Source: Diploptera punctata (lineage: Eukaryota > Arthropoda > Insecta > Blattodea > Blaberidae). From it: a stretch of DNA of 64,000 bases. The notes beneath the pieces are model-generated. The model did not search any database. It was not told the origin of the DNA and saw only the letters and a list, made by a program, of their open reading frames with translations. The stretch's first letter is position 1; each line of letters opens with the position of its first letter. Below, in pieces: positions 32,384-42,559 of the stretch. The position numbers and the translations under genes were made by a program. Location of the stretch: contig JASPKZ010007795.1 of the NCBI GenBank assembly GCA_030220185.1, positions 1,511,001 to 1,575,000 of the forward strand, written 5' to 3'.

Positions 32384-33700
32384 TTCTTCTTCTTCTTCTT
32401 CTTCTACAAGGTTTAGGCTATGCAGCCTATTCCGGCGAAGTTAAAAGTGGAGTCCATCTTCTACGTGGTCGGCCAACATCTCTTGTTCCTCTGGGATTAT
32501 ACAGGAAGGTTCTTTTTGGTATTCTTTCGTTGTTCATTCTCATTAAGTGTTCTGTCCATTTCTTATTATTTTCACTGATTTTATCTTCAATTTTATATAT
32601 ATTTAATTCTTCTCGTATAGTTTCATTCCTTATTCTATCCGCTCTTGTGCATCCTTTCACATTACGTAAAAACAGCATTTCCGCAGTCTGTATCCTGCTT
32701 TTATCCCTTGATTGCATTATCCAATTTTCACTTCCATACAACAACAAAGGAACAGCCATTGTTTTATATAATTTAAGTTTCGTATCTTTCCTTGTTTTCC
32801 GACCTAAGGTTCTTTTTATGGTTCCACAATTAGCCTGAAATTTATTTACTTTATTTTCTATATCTTTATTTTCTCTGTAAGTTATATCACATCCTAAATA
32901 TTGGAAATGTGATACTTGTTCTATTATTTTGTTATCCAGTACAATTTTTTACCTAATTCCATATTTACCAATAAACGCCATTACTTTTGACTTATTTATT
33001 GATATTTTACAATTATATCTATTGGCTATTAATTTAAATGTATATGCTAACATTTGGAGCTCATTTTCAGATTCTGCTAAAAGTACAACATCGTCAGCGA
33101 ATAATAAAGCATTTATTTTATCTTTATTATCAATTAATATTTCTTCATTAGTTAAAACCTTCTTCCATTCTTTTAGGATATCGTCCATATAAATATTAAA
33201 TAATATAGGTGAGAGTGAACACCCTTGTCGTACTCCTTGGTTTATTTGAAAAAAATGTCTTATTTTTAGTCAACTGAGGGTCAATACAAATATTTGTTCC
33301 ATAGTACAAGCTCTTAATAGTTTCTATAATCTGAATAGGGAGGCCTTTTTCTTTTAGGACATTCCACAATATTTCCCTGTTTACTCGATCAAATGCTTTA
33401 TCTAAGTCTATAAATAACAAATGTGTTTCTAGGTTTTTTTCTTGTCTTTTGTTTATTATCTGATTCAGGGCAAATTCTCCATCGGTACAAGATCTTCCTT
33501 TTCGGAACCCGTTTTGTTCTTCTGCTAGTGTTACTTCAGTAATTCGTTGTATTCGTTTTGCTATTATTCTAGCATAGATTTTATATCCACTATTTAGGAG
33601 GGTAATGCCTCTGTAATTAGAAGGTTGGTTTCTTTCTCCTTTCTTGTAAATTGGTTTTACTATACCTTGCCTCCATGCTGCTGGTACAGCCATTTTTATT
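32384..33700 (-). pseudogene. LINE-beta RT, nested in Tigger
   Basis: The minus strand encodes AWRQGIVKPIYKKGERNQPS, YRGITLLNSGYKIYARI, EEQNGFRKGRSCTDGEFALN, LLFIDLDKAFDRVNREILW, a frameshift before MDDILKEWKKV, then LLFADDVVLLAESENE, KISINKSKVMAF, another break, LLLYGSENWIMQSRDK, RADRIRNETIREELNIYKI and GRPRRRW. The (TTC)n run at 32384-32405 is the tail. Possible 9-bp target duplication agccatttt at both ends. Endonuclease domain missing. Confidence 0.88.
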
Positions 33701-34179
33701 AGGTAAATTCAGAACGAAAGATCGGTCTCAGAACTTAAGCTAATTTAAGATTTTACAGTGCAATGGTTATTTGTAAGACAGGTATCTGTATTTCGCATAA
33801 CGGGTATGGAGCGAGACCTAATGGGAATTCAATTAAGTGGAAACTAATTTATTTCTCCGTCTTTCCGCATTATTTTTTCATTAATTGTGTAAAAATATCC
33901 TTCCGTTTCCGTGTTGGACAGATTCCGTTTTATGCAAAATAAATACACGTAAAATTACTATTATTTCGTCAGGACCAATAAATTTGTTCACATTGGACAA
34001 ATTTCCGCATTATTCACATTCCGGATTAAATAAGTTTTTCTGTATTATGATGTTATGAGATACAGTAACAGAATGGAATGGTATTATTTGAGTATTCTAA
34101 TTTTTAACTAATCAACAACGATGTTGATGGTTTCTCGATACTACATCGCCCGTATATGGACTTATAATTTAAATAATTA

Positions 34180-35342
34180 CGGTCTTACTAATAAAAATCT
34201 CTAATACAGGCTTTCATCAATTGTTTAATTATACAATATATAAGCCTTATGTAGATCACGTGTAATTTCCTTACTAATAAACGTTGTGCCGGAGCTATAT
34301 AACAAAACAGCAGTTGTACACAATACGTCACATATTCGTCATCATAATGACGTCAGAACAATATTACTAGCAGTTTGTAACAGAAATAAAACAACATCAA
34401 CTAGTGATTAATTGTGTAAGAAATGAATATGGATAAGAATTAATAGAGATTCCCTAATTGAGGAGGTACGGAAAAAATAAGTGTGTTTTAATTTATATAC
34501 ATTTCACTTCACGCTATGTCAAATAAAACCTAGAATTGGTTTCACAGATAATGTGCTGCCATCTAACGTCAAGAATTTCGACCAATTCTTGGAAACTAAT
34601 AAAAGCTTTCCCCATTACTTATGAATTATATGCAGTGTTTTAAGATGCGTTAGAAAACGTTCAAAATAGTTGGAAATGTTACCGACAACAAAATATCATT
34701 TCAAGCGAAAAAAAAATCACTATAGTTTGAACGGGAATCGAACCTACTACCTCACGCATCGTAGTCAGAAGCTCTAATCTTCTTGCAATAATCGTACCTC
34801 TATACTTGAATACATTTTTATATCGGTGTGTGCGTTATGTATTAAAGATGCAAAAAAGTTTTCTTAAAATAATATTATGAAGCATTTAAGCTACATTCAG
34901 GTTAAATCTTGTCTACAGCAATTATTGTAGAACATATCCTTTTGTGATTCAATGTTCAATTTTAAAATATTTTTAGGCCTAATCGAGAATGAGTGTAACG
35001 AAAGGCATTTTATGATGCCTTTATTTTCCTACCCAGAGCTTTATTAATATTATTTATGCCCTGTGCATCCATCAAACAGTCGTTAAAGTGTTGCATTTTG
35101 GATTAAATTTAAGGAAACTTTCATGAATAACATAAGAAAACAATCAGTTGATCTTGATGTCAGACATTTTGTCTAGTTATAGAATCCTTAAACAAGGCTG
35201 GAGGCATGTATAACGATTCCCATGTAAAGTTGTACACCTCTTCTACACTGAACAGCTAATACAGTGTTTATTAGTAAGAATTTTCAACTGAGATGTGTAT
35301 AAACCTTGTATAAAAGTTATATATGGATTATTAGTAAGAGGG
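34180..35342. mobile_element. Unassigned DNA element with inverted ends
   Basis: Left end CGGTCTTACTAATAA and right end (complement) CCCTCTTACTAATAA. Both ends have a second internal TTACTAATAAAC block about 80 bp inside. The 18 bases ttataatttaaataatta stand directly outside both ends (34162-34179, 35343-35360) in the same orientation. 1163 bp, no transposase. Family not recognised. Confidence 0.6.
34727..34800 (-). mobile_element. tRNA-like head (SINE-E type)
   Basis: The complement has the B box GGTTCGATTCCCG and sequence similar to the head at 46917-47003, but a poor A box. It probably marks an old SINE inside the DNA element at 34180-35342. Confidence 0.45.
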
Positions 35343-35360
35343 TTATAATTTAAATAATTA

Positions 35361-36225
35361 TTGTATAAGAATATTCTTTTATTCATTCTAGGAATCTAGT
35401 TTCCGGATATAGGTTCCCTTTGAAAAATTATCAGTTTCTCATTCCGCATAGCGTCTTCAGTGTTGTTCTTAAACAGCCTATTTGAACAAAATCATGATTG
35501 TTATTTTATATAAGGCATAAGATAATTGGTTTCGTTTGTAGCAAAATCGTCGTTCTATTTGTAGTTAACCATGGATGTCTGGTTGATAGGATTTCCCTGC
35601 GTACGAGATGGTAATGAACATCAAGATGAGATGTTGGCACCCTACTAGCTGCAAGTAAAATATGACTCATGCCGAATTAATTATGAAACTTTGCCCTCGT
35701 GGTTATCTTGTAGCTTAACAAGAAACTCAAATATCAAGTGAGTAGTCTATCCTCCAGCCAAGTGTGGTTTTGTTAGGATTACCAGCCCGCAACTCTATAA
35801 TGTATTGAATATTTCGCTATAGTAGATATATAGGCTAAATGAGCTAGTCTCGATTATACATTTTTTACGAATCTTGACGTGATTTAGCATTATTGTCTTG
35901 AAGCTTGATTATATATAAATTTGACAGTTTTTACTTCAGCCAAATTTGTTACAGATTAATTGAGTGATTGCAGTGGTCAGGTGATTTATGTGCTTGATTC
36001 TGGATCCGAAATTTGCAAATTTAAATCCGGTCAGTATTAAATATTTTTAAAGCAGAAAAATCCTATGTAAGGTTTTCGAACGGAAAGTAAAATATATACT
36101 TACCGCCATGTAAAATAACCTCGAGACTGAAATAAGGTTCATTTTGACATTTTCATCTGTTTCGTCCTCAGCTTTGAATTCAATTGCTGATGTAATGTTG
36201 ATGAATGCGATTAACAAAATACTAC
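35361..36225. other. No recognisable feature
   Basis: AT-rich, no long frames, no matched repeat. Confidence 0.5.
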
Positions 36226-36229
36226 CTAC

Positions 36230-37510
36230 ACACTAACTCTCTGACACTATTGAACCTGGAGATTAATGACCGCGCGGACCTGAGCTCTCCATACATCCCT
36301 ATCATGAGCTAGAGTTTTCCTAACATCCCAAGTATAATTTACCTCCCTCAAATCGTGGATAATGACATTCTCCCTTCTCAGCCTAGGCCTGCCTATGGCC
36401 TATTAATGGGCGGTTTCTGTCTGATTTTTCTACAATAGTTTTCATGCCTCTCTTTTATTTCCCATTTATACCACATATCCTGACCATTACAGTCTACGAT
36501 ACTTAACCGTTCTTATTACATCTCGCTTCCCAGAAAGATGATGTAGCTCACTTTTAGTCTTCTTTGTTCACTTGTCAGTTCGTCTCTCTTTGGCCAAGAC
36601 ACTTCCTAAGAACTTTATTCTCGTAATCTTTTATCCCCCTTAGTGTAAGAGTCCAGGTTTAGCATCCATATAATATAATTGGAAATATAACCGTTTTATA
36701 TATTGTCAGTTTAACGTTTTTTGAGAGAAGTTAGCAAGACAATAGCCTCTTTATTGCTTAATAATGGCATTTTGTTCCACCGCTGTGGTCTCGAGGTAGC
36801 GTGCTGCCTTGTCAGTCAGCGGGCCCGGGTTCGATTCCAGGTCGGGACAAGCTTCCTGGGTGAGTTTTTTCGGGGTTTTTCCTCACCTGTAAGACAAATG
36901 TCAGGATGCTTTGAGGCCGAATATCAGCTGGCCATCATCATTATCATCCTTCGCCGGTGTGGAAAGCAACGGGAAGCTACCACACCTATAATTCCCTAGT
37001 AAAGCTGCAAAGCATAGCATGAAAATGCTGTGATTGCAGTGAAGGACGTGATCTGGGGCAGAACACTGTAGAATAGAATATTGTCAGTTTAACGTTTTTT
37101 GAGAGAAGTTGGCAAGACAAGAGCCCCTGTACTGCTTAATAATGACATTTCCAAAATTGACCTTGTTTAATTCCCATCTGCAGGCATTCCTATTTGTAAT
37201 TATTGTTCCTAGATATTTGAATACAACCACTTCTTCAAAATTTCCCTAATTTGTTATTAACTCCCTATTTCCATTAAGTAATGCATTTCTGTGTCGCCAT
37301 ATATCTAGTTTTATTGATGTTTACTTCCAGCCCTAATCTCTTAATGAATCTCAATACAATGTGTAAGTAGGCACTTAGTATTTCCTATTTCCTCGCTATC
37401 GCCTAATAATACATCGTCAGCATATACTAACCTCTTATTAATACCATTGATTTGTACGCCTTTTTCATCCTCTAAAGATTTAGTAACATTCTGGTACAGA
37501 AGGTAGTGCA
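36230..37510 (-). pseudogene. LINE-alpha RT and 3' end, split by SINE-A
   Basis: The minus strand carries, from 37510 downward, RLVYADDV (catalytic YADD box near 37420), LGLEVN-like and KTRYMA-type segments, then the LYG/post-RT region and the common LINE-alpha 3' end near 36230. SINE-A interrupts it at 36775. Heavily decayed, with many stops. Confidence 0.7.
36775..37078 (+). mobile_element. SINE-A copy 4, nested and flanked by 70-bp direct repeats
   Basis: Head as in other copies (GGTCTCGAGGTAGCGTGCTG) with a diverged 3' end. About 70 bp of LINE sequence (TATTGTCAGTTTAACGTTTT through GCTTAATAATG) stands on both sides, at 36702-36772 and 37080-37150, much longer than a normal target duplication. 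Confidence 0.8.
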
Positions 37511-37730
37511 CTTTCTAGCTTTATCCCATTGTTATCCGGGAACTGTTTGCCTACCTGCATTCTACTCGTGGGTCGTATGCAAATACATTAGTCTCTACTC
37601 AAATTACTTCCAATCACTGGTGAGCTGAGATCGAATTAACGGCCGTCTTAACCGGTCATGCATGAATGTTGACGTTTTCGTAATATTGGCAACGAATTAC
37701 CCAGAATTCTCAGCGATAAAACCACTTCCG

Positions 37731-37922
37731 TTATTTTCGTCTGCTATAGAGGAATGCATTTATGCTTGCATCCCGCAAATAATACCGTATACAAACACGT
37801 CTGCGACGCGCAATATTACGCCGATTCTCCTGTTCTTCCAGTTGAATTCTTTGGTAGACTCTATCAAATTCCTCTTCTCCGCGTATACCGAAAACATGAT
37901 CGAAGTCTTCAAGGTCCGACAT
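37731..37922 (-). pseudogene. Possible Harbinger-like N-terminal fragment
   Basis: A 63-codon minus frame with FDRVYQRIQLEEQENRRN and ARRRRVCIRYYLRDAS. Acidic start, then Asn/Arg-rich, then RRR..RYYLRD resembles the region before the DDE core of some insect PIF/Harbinger transposases. No other part of the protein is seen. A chance frame is possible. Confidence 0.35.
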
Positions 37923-38025
37923 CTTGGATAAGTTTCAAACTACATCGGTTCCCTTCGGGATTTTCACATAAGTTTATATCTTGAGCTACGATCTTAAGGT
38001 ACCTTGTCAGGGAGCTTTACAATTA

Positions 38026-38312
38026 TTACCGCGTGAATAGATTTCTGAGTAAGAAAAATGTGTTTGAATAAAACTTTATCAGCAGAGAACGCCTTTTACT
38101 GTCTAATGCGTTCAAACATTCGACCCGTAGTGTTATTTTGACACATTCAAATAAGTCTAACCTTTTGGGAATTCTGAAATCCAGCAGGATACTATACAAC
38201 TTTTCCCTCTTAATTGAACCGTATGTCTTTTTGTAATCTACGTGTAATTGATTTACAGCGCCATTATATGCCCATTTAGTTTCTAAAATCTGTCTTTTAC
38301 TATTTCTTCTGA
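38026..38312 (-). pseudogene. RT relic, downstream half (left of the tRNA array)
   Basis: Minus strand: RRNSKRQILETKWAYNGAVN, QLHVDYKKTYGSIKREKLYS, ILLDFRIPKRL. This is the RT palm segment with the first catalytic Asp (FIDFKKAYD in active relatives, here HVDYKKTYG). The reading continues on the far side of the array at 41441, where the upstream residues GFRRN are found. Confidence 0.8.
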
Positions 38313-38375
38313 TTATTATTATTGATTTCGTACATCTCAATGATGGATAAATCATATTTGAAGAGAAAAATTATA

Positions 38376-38449
38376 CGCTCAGACCGGGACTTGAACCCGG
38401 GACCCTTGGTTCTCTAGACCAAGTGCTCTACCAACTGAGCTACCTGAGC
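38376..38449 (-). tRNA. tRNA-like gene, array 1 copy 1
   Basis: 74 nt. Acceptor stem 7/7 (one G-U), D stem GCTC/GAGC, T stem CCGGG/CCCGG. Anticodon arm CTTGGT/ACCAAG with loop CTAGAGA, giving anticodon AGA by position. A box TAGCTCAGTTGG and B box GGTTCAAGTCC. A TTTTT terminator lies 7 nt past the 3' end. It lacks the long variable arm of a true serine tRNA, so its identity is uncertain. Confidence 0.8.
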
Positions 38450-38668
38450 AAGTACCGATCTAAACGCAAATCCTTCTCTATATACATTGTAATTCCCATC
38501 CACCAAATGCTGTGAAGCCATGCTTCTATCTTGCAAATGGCGGCTCCTTTATTAAGAAGACATATTTGGGAATTATACATTACAGCCAGTACGGCTTTTA
38601 CCATGTTATTATTATTGATTTCGTACATCTCAATGATGGATAAATCATATTTGAAGAGAAAAATTATA

Positions 38669-38742
38669 CGCTCAGACCGGGACTTGAACCCGGGACCCTT
38701 GGTTCTCTAGACCAAGTGCTCTACCAACTGAGCTACCTGAGC
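38669..38742 (-). tRNA. tRNA-like gene, array 1 copy 2
   Basis: Same sequence as copy 1, 293 bp further on. Confidence 0.8.
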
Positions 38743-38961
38743 AAGTACCGATCTAAACGCAAATCCTTCTCTATATACATTGTAATTCCCATCCACCAAA
38801 TGCTGTGAAGCCATGCTTCTATCTTGCAAATGGCGGCTCCTTTATTAAGAAGACATATTTGGGAATTATACATTACAGCCAGTACGGCTTTTACCATGTT
38901 ATTATTATTGATTTCGTACATCTCAATGATGGATAAATCATATTTGAAGAGAAAAATTATA

Positions 38962-39035
38962 CGCTCAGACCGGGACTTGAACCCGGGACCCTTGGTTCTC
39001 TAGACCAAGTGCTCTACCAACTGAGCTACCTGAGC
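38962..39035 (-). tRNA. tRNA-like gene, array 1 copy 3
   Basis: Same sequence; third of the four left-pointing copies. Confidence 0.8.
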
Positions 39036-39254
39036 AAGTACCGATCTAAACGCAAATCCTTCTCTATATACATTGTAATTCCCATCCACCAAATGCTGTG
39101 AAGCCATGCTTCTATCTTGCAAATGGCGGCTCCTTTATTAAGAAGACATATTTGGGAATTATACATTACAGCCAGTACGGCTTTTACCATGTTATTATTA
39201 TTGATTTCGTACATCTCAATGATGGATAAATCATATTTGAAGAGAAAAATTATA

Positions 39255-39328
39255 CGCTCAGACCGGGACTTGAACCCGGGACCCTTGGTTCTCTAGACCA
39301 AGTGCTCTACCAACTGAGCTACCTGAGC
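39255..39328 (-). tRNA. tRNA-like gene, array 1 copy 4
   Basis: Last left-pointing copy. 261 bp of spacer, including the inversion point, separates it from the first right-pointing copy, and the two 5' ends face each other. Confidence 0.8.
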
Positions 39329-39589
39329 AAGTACCGATCTAAACGCAAATCCTTCTCTATATACATTGTAATTCCCATCCACCAAATGCTGTGAAGCCAT
39401 GCTTCTATCTTGCAAATGGCGGCTCCTTTATTAAGAAGACATATTTGGGAATTATACATTACAGCCAGTACGGCTTTTACCATGTTATTATTATTGATTT
39501 CGTACATCTCAATGATGGATAAATCACAGCATTTGGTGGATGGGAATTACAATGTATATAGAGAAGGATTTGCGTTTAGATCGGTACTT

Positions 39590-39663
39590 GCTCAGGTAGC
39601 TCAGTTGGTAGAGCACTTGGTCTAGAGAACCAAGGGTCCCGGGTTCAAGTCCCGGTCTGAGCG
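39590..39663 (+). tRNA. tRNA-like gene, array 1 copy 5
   Basis: First right-pointing copy. Its upstream spacer is truncated at the inversion point to about 60 bp of the normal unit. Confidence 0.8.
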
Positions 39664-39882
39664 TATAATTTTTCTCTTCAAATATGATTTATCCATCATT
39701 GAGATGTACGAAATCAATAATAATAACATGGTAAAAGCCGTACTGGCTGTAATGTATAATTCCCAAATATGTCTTCTTAATAAAGGAGCCGCCATTTGCA
39801 AGATAGAAGCATGGCTTCACAGCATTTGGTGGATGGGAATTACAATGTATATAGAGAAGGATTTGCGTTTAGATCGGTACTT

Positions 39883-39956
39883 GCTCAGGTAGCTCAGTTG
39901 GTAGAGCACTTGGTCTAGAGAACCAAGGGTCCCGGGTTCAAGTCCCGGTCTGAGCG
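39883..39956 (+). tRNA. tRNA-like gene, array 1 copy 6
   Basis: Complete unit, identical fold and boxes. Confidence 0.8.
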
Positions 39957-40175
39957 TATAATTTTTCTCTTCAAATATGATTTATCCATCATTGAGATGT
40001 ACGAAATCAATAATAATAACATGGTAAAAGCCGTACTGGCTGTAATGTATAATTCCCAAATATGTCTTCTTAATAAAGGAGCCGCCATTTGCAAGATAGA
40101 AGCATGGCTTCACAGCATTTGGTGGATGGGAATTACAATGTATATAGAGAAGGATTTGCGTTTAGATCGGTACTT

Positions 40176-40249
40176 GCTCAGGTAGCTCAGTTGGTAGAGC
40201 ACTTGGTCTAGAGAACCAAGGGTCCCGGGTTCAAGTCCCGGTCTGAGCG
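40176..40249 (+). tRNA. tRNA-like gene, array 1 copy 7
   Basis: Complete unit. Confidence 0.8.
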
Positions 40250-40468
40250 TATAATTTTTCTCTTCAAATATGATTTATCCATCATTGAGATGTACGAAAT
40301 CAATAATAATAACATGGTAAAAGCCGTACTGGCTGTAATGTATAATTCCCAAATATGTCTTCTTAATAAAGGAGCCGCCATTTGCAAGATAGAAGCATGG
40401 CTTCACAGCATTTGGTGGATGGGAATTACAATGTATATAGAGAAGGATTTGCGTTTAGATCGGTACTT

Positions 40469-40542
40469 GCTCAGGTAGCTCAGTTGGTAGAGCACTTGGT
40501 CTAGAGAACCAAGGGTCCCGGGTTCAAGTCCCGGTCTGAGCG
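40469..40542 (+). tRNA. tRNA-like gene, array 1 copy 8
   Basis: Complete unit. Confidence 0.8.
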
Positions 40543-40761
40543 TATAATTTTTCTCTTCAAATATGATTTATCCATCATTGAGATGTACGAAATCAATAAT
40601 AATAACATGGTAAAAGCCGTACTGGCTGTAATGTATAATTCCCAAATATGTCTTCTTAATAAAGGAGCCGCCATTTGCAAGATAGAAGCATGGCTTCACA
40701 GCATTTGGTGGATGGGAATTACAATGTATATAGAGAAGGATTTGCGTTTAGATCGGTACTT

Positions 40762-40835
40762 GCTCAGGTAGCTCAGTTGGTAGAGCACTTGGTCTAGAGA
40801 ACCAAGGGTCCCGGGTTCAAGTCCCGGTCTGAGCG
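40762..40835 (+). tRNA. tRNA-like gene, array 1 copy 9
   Basis: Complete unit. Confidence 0.8.
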
Positions 40836-41054
40836 TATAATTTTTCTCTTCAAATATGATTTATCCATCATTGAGATGTACGAAATCAATAATAATAACA
40901 TGGTAAAAGCCGTACTGGCTGTAATGTATAATTCCCAAATATGTCTTCTTAATAAAGGAGCCGCCATTTGCAAGATAGAAGCATGGCTTCACAGCATTTG
41001 GTGGATGGGAATTACAATGTATATAGAGAAGGATTTGCGTTTAGATCGGTACTT

Positions 41055-41128
41055 GCTCAGGTAGCTCAGTTGGTAGAGCACTTGGTCTAGAGAACCAAGG
41101 GTCCCGGGTTCAAGTCCCGGTCTGAGCG
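41055..41128 (+). tRNA. tRNA-like gene, array 1 copy 10
   Basis: Complete unit. Confidence 0.8.
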
Positions 41129-41347
41129 TATAATTTTTCTCTTCAAATATGATTTATCCATCATTGAGATGTACGAAATCAATAATAATAACATGGTAAA
41201 AGCCGTACTGGCTGTAATGTATAATTCCCAAATATGTCTTCTTAATAAAGGAGCCGCCATTTGCAAGATAGAAGCATGGCTTCACAGCATTTGGTGGATG
41301 GGAATTACAATGTATATAGAGAAGGATTTGCGTTTAGATCGGTACTT

Positions 41348-41421
41348 GCTCAGGTAGCTCAGTTGGTAGAGCACTTGGTCTAGAGAACCAAGGGTCCCGG
41401 GTTCAAGTCCCGGTCTGAGCG
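41348..41421 (+). tRNA. tRNA-like gene, array 1 copy 11
   Basis: Last copy. Its terminator TTTTT is kept, but the unit ends about 20 bp later at the flanking 12-bp repeat. Confidence 0.8.
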
Positions 41422-41440
41422 TATAATTTTTCTCTTCAAA

Positions 41441-41520
41441 TATTTCTTCTGAATCCAACATTAATGATCGTCAATATAAGGGGTAAGTTTGGATATCAAT
41501 ATATTTGTTAGAAATGTAGA
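41441..41520 (-). pseudogene. RT relic, upstream half (right of the tRNA array)
   Basis: Minus strand reads IDDH, a stop where relatives have Gln, then a one-base shift and GFRRN. Together these are the DxQxGFRR segment that precedes the RT palm. The flanking 12-bp repeat encodes the end of this segment, which also starts the half at 38312. The array therefore interrupts one RT copy. Confidence 0.7.
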
Positions 41521-41524
41521 CTAT

Positions 41525-42196
41525 AAGAAATTGAAAATTAATTACATTTCTTGATATAATGAAACGTCTCTTGATAAAATTTCTGTATTTTGATATAATT
41601 CTCAATTGCGTTTACCTACTTGAGAGTGTGGTAAGGAAGTATATTGTACATAATAAAACTAAAAAAAAACGCATGATCTGGTTACGTAGTCATGTCATGG
41701 TATCTTATTACGAAAAGAGGTTTTAATACGCAGATTGATTTTCATTTTTCTGGCTTCGATATTCATGTATTGAGACTTGTGCTTGCCACTGGTTGTAACT
41801 AAATATCCATGAAATATAAACTCGAAACCATCAATATCTTAGTGTTGACACCTACTGCATGCGACAGCATTGGATGTTATTACGGTGTCTTCAGTACAAC
41901 TTTTATTTCAATTTTCATTAAATTCCTTCACAGATCAAATAAAAAGTTACAACCAGAGTTTATTTTCATTAAAATTTTGCAACTCCGTAAAATTAATAGT
42001 AGGTTCTAATCTTCGCGGTGTAAGCGGCAGCGGCAAAATTCTAGTGGTGCCTGGAGTAAAACTGATTTTTTATTTCCTCTTTTCTAACAAATCCTATTGT
42101 TTCTAAGTGTTTAACCCAGAAATAATGGGGACCAAAAAATGTATAATGGGGCCTTATATAGGCAATTTATTGAGAAAATGATTAAATCCTCTAGAC
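41525..42196. other. No recognisable feature
   Basis: AT-rich. Two overlapping plus-strand frames near 41809-42106 have no known motif. Confidence 0.45.
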
Positions 42197-42205
42197 ATGT
42201 TCTTA

Positions 42206-42550
42206 ACCAACTAACTCACTGGCACTATTGAACCCGTAGGTTCATGACCGCGCGGACATAATCTCTCCATACATCCATATCCTGAGATGTTTTTGGCATG
42301 GGTTCCCTGAAGTAGTCCCCGCCCGGAGAACCGAATGGGGGAATATTTGACCTCCCGGAAATTTTACCCTAGTGGAATCCGTGTCCGCATTTCTTGACGG
42401 TTGTATTTTTACGGTGAAAGATCGTCACTCTTTCGGCCAATGTACCCTTTTCGTCTTCGACCAGTCCGGCATGGGTAACTATCGGTAGCAATGCTACCGC
42501 CGGCATAGCTCTCGCAAGCCACAAGGTAAATATATCATGGAGGGCTAGAA
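42206..42550 (-). mobile_element. Short non-autonomous LINE-alpha derivative
   Basis: Same 5' block joined to 3' block as at 1699, with the break at the same CCTGA stretch of the 3' end. Flanked by the 9-bp repeat atgttctta (42197-42205, 42551-42559). Confidence 0.8.
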
Positions 42551-42559
42551 ATGTTCTTA

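Larger units (their letters stand above)
31874..34042 (-). mobile_element. pogo/Tigger-like transposon split by a LINE
   Basis: Inverted ends CAGTAAAACTTGCTCAAAGC (left) and CAGAAAAACTTATTTAATCC (right, complement), each beside a TA target site. Subterminal sequence rich in TTCCGCATTAT on both sides is typical of Tigger elements. LINE-beta occupies 32384-33700, so the transposon itself is about 850 bp and lacks most of its transposase. Confidence 0.8.
38313..41440. repeat. Inverted-plus-tandem array of 293-bp tRNA-bearing units
   Basis: Eleven tRNA-like genes at an exact 293-bp period: four on the minus strand (38376-39328) and seven on the plus strand (39590-41421). The units look identical by eye. 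Orientation switches at 39527/39528, where the left arm breaks inside the post-tRNA spacer and the right arm starts inside the pre-tRNA spacer, sharing only TCA. A 12-bp repeat tatttcttctga flanks the array (38301-38312, 41441-41452). The spacer has a fortuitous 62-codon frame that runs into the tRNA. Confidence 0.95.

Noticed and set aside
32254..32838. A 194-codon plus-strand frame with hydrophobic stretches that look like membrane segments
   Set aside because: It runs antisense through the LINE-beta copy; the minus strand carries the RT motifs. The same false frame is antisense at 8470-8778.
37662..37984. Plus-strand frames at 37662 and 37754
   Set aside because: They overlap the minus-strand frame that at least resembles a Harbinger N-terminus, and they show no motif.
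38440..41357. A 62-codon open frame repeated ten times in array 1
   Set aside because: It is the same spacer copied with the unit. Its end and stop codon lie inside the tRNA-like gene (stop TAG is the A-box start), and it has no known motif, so it is a by-product of repetition.
38313..41440. CRISPR array, because of many regular repeats
   Set aside because: Whole units are identical, with no variable spacers; repeats are 293 bp and carry tRNA-like genes; the DNA is clearly eukaryotic.
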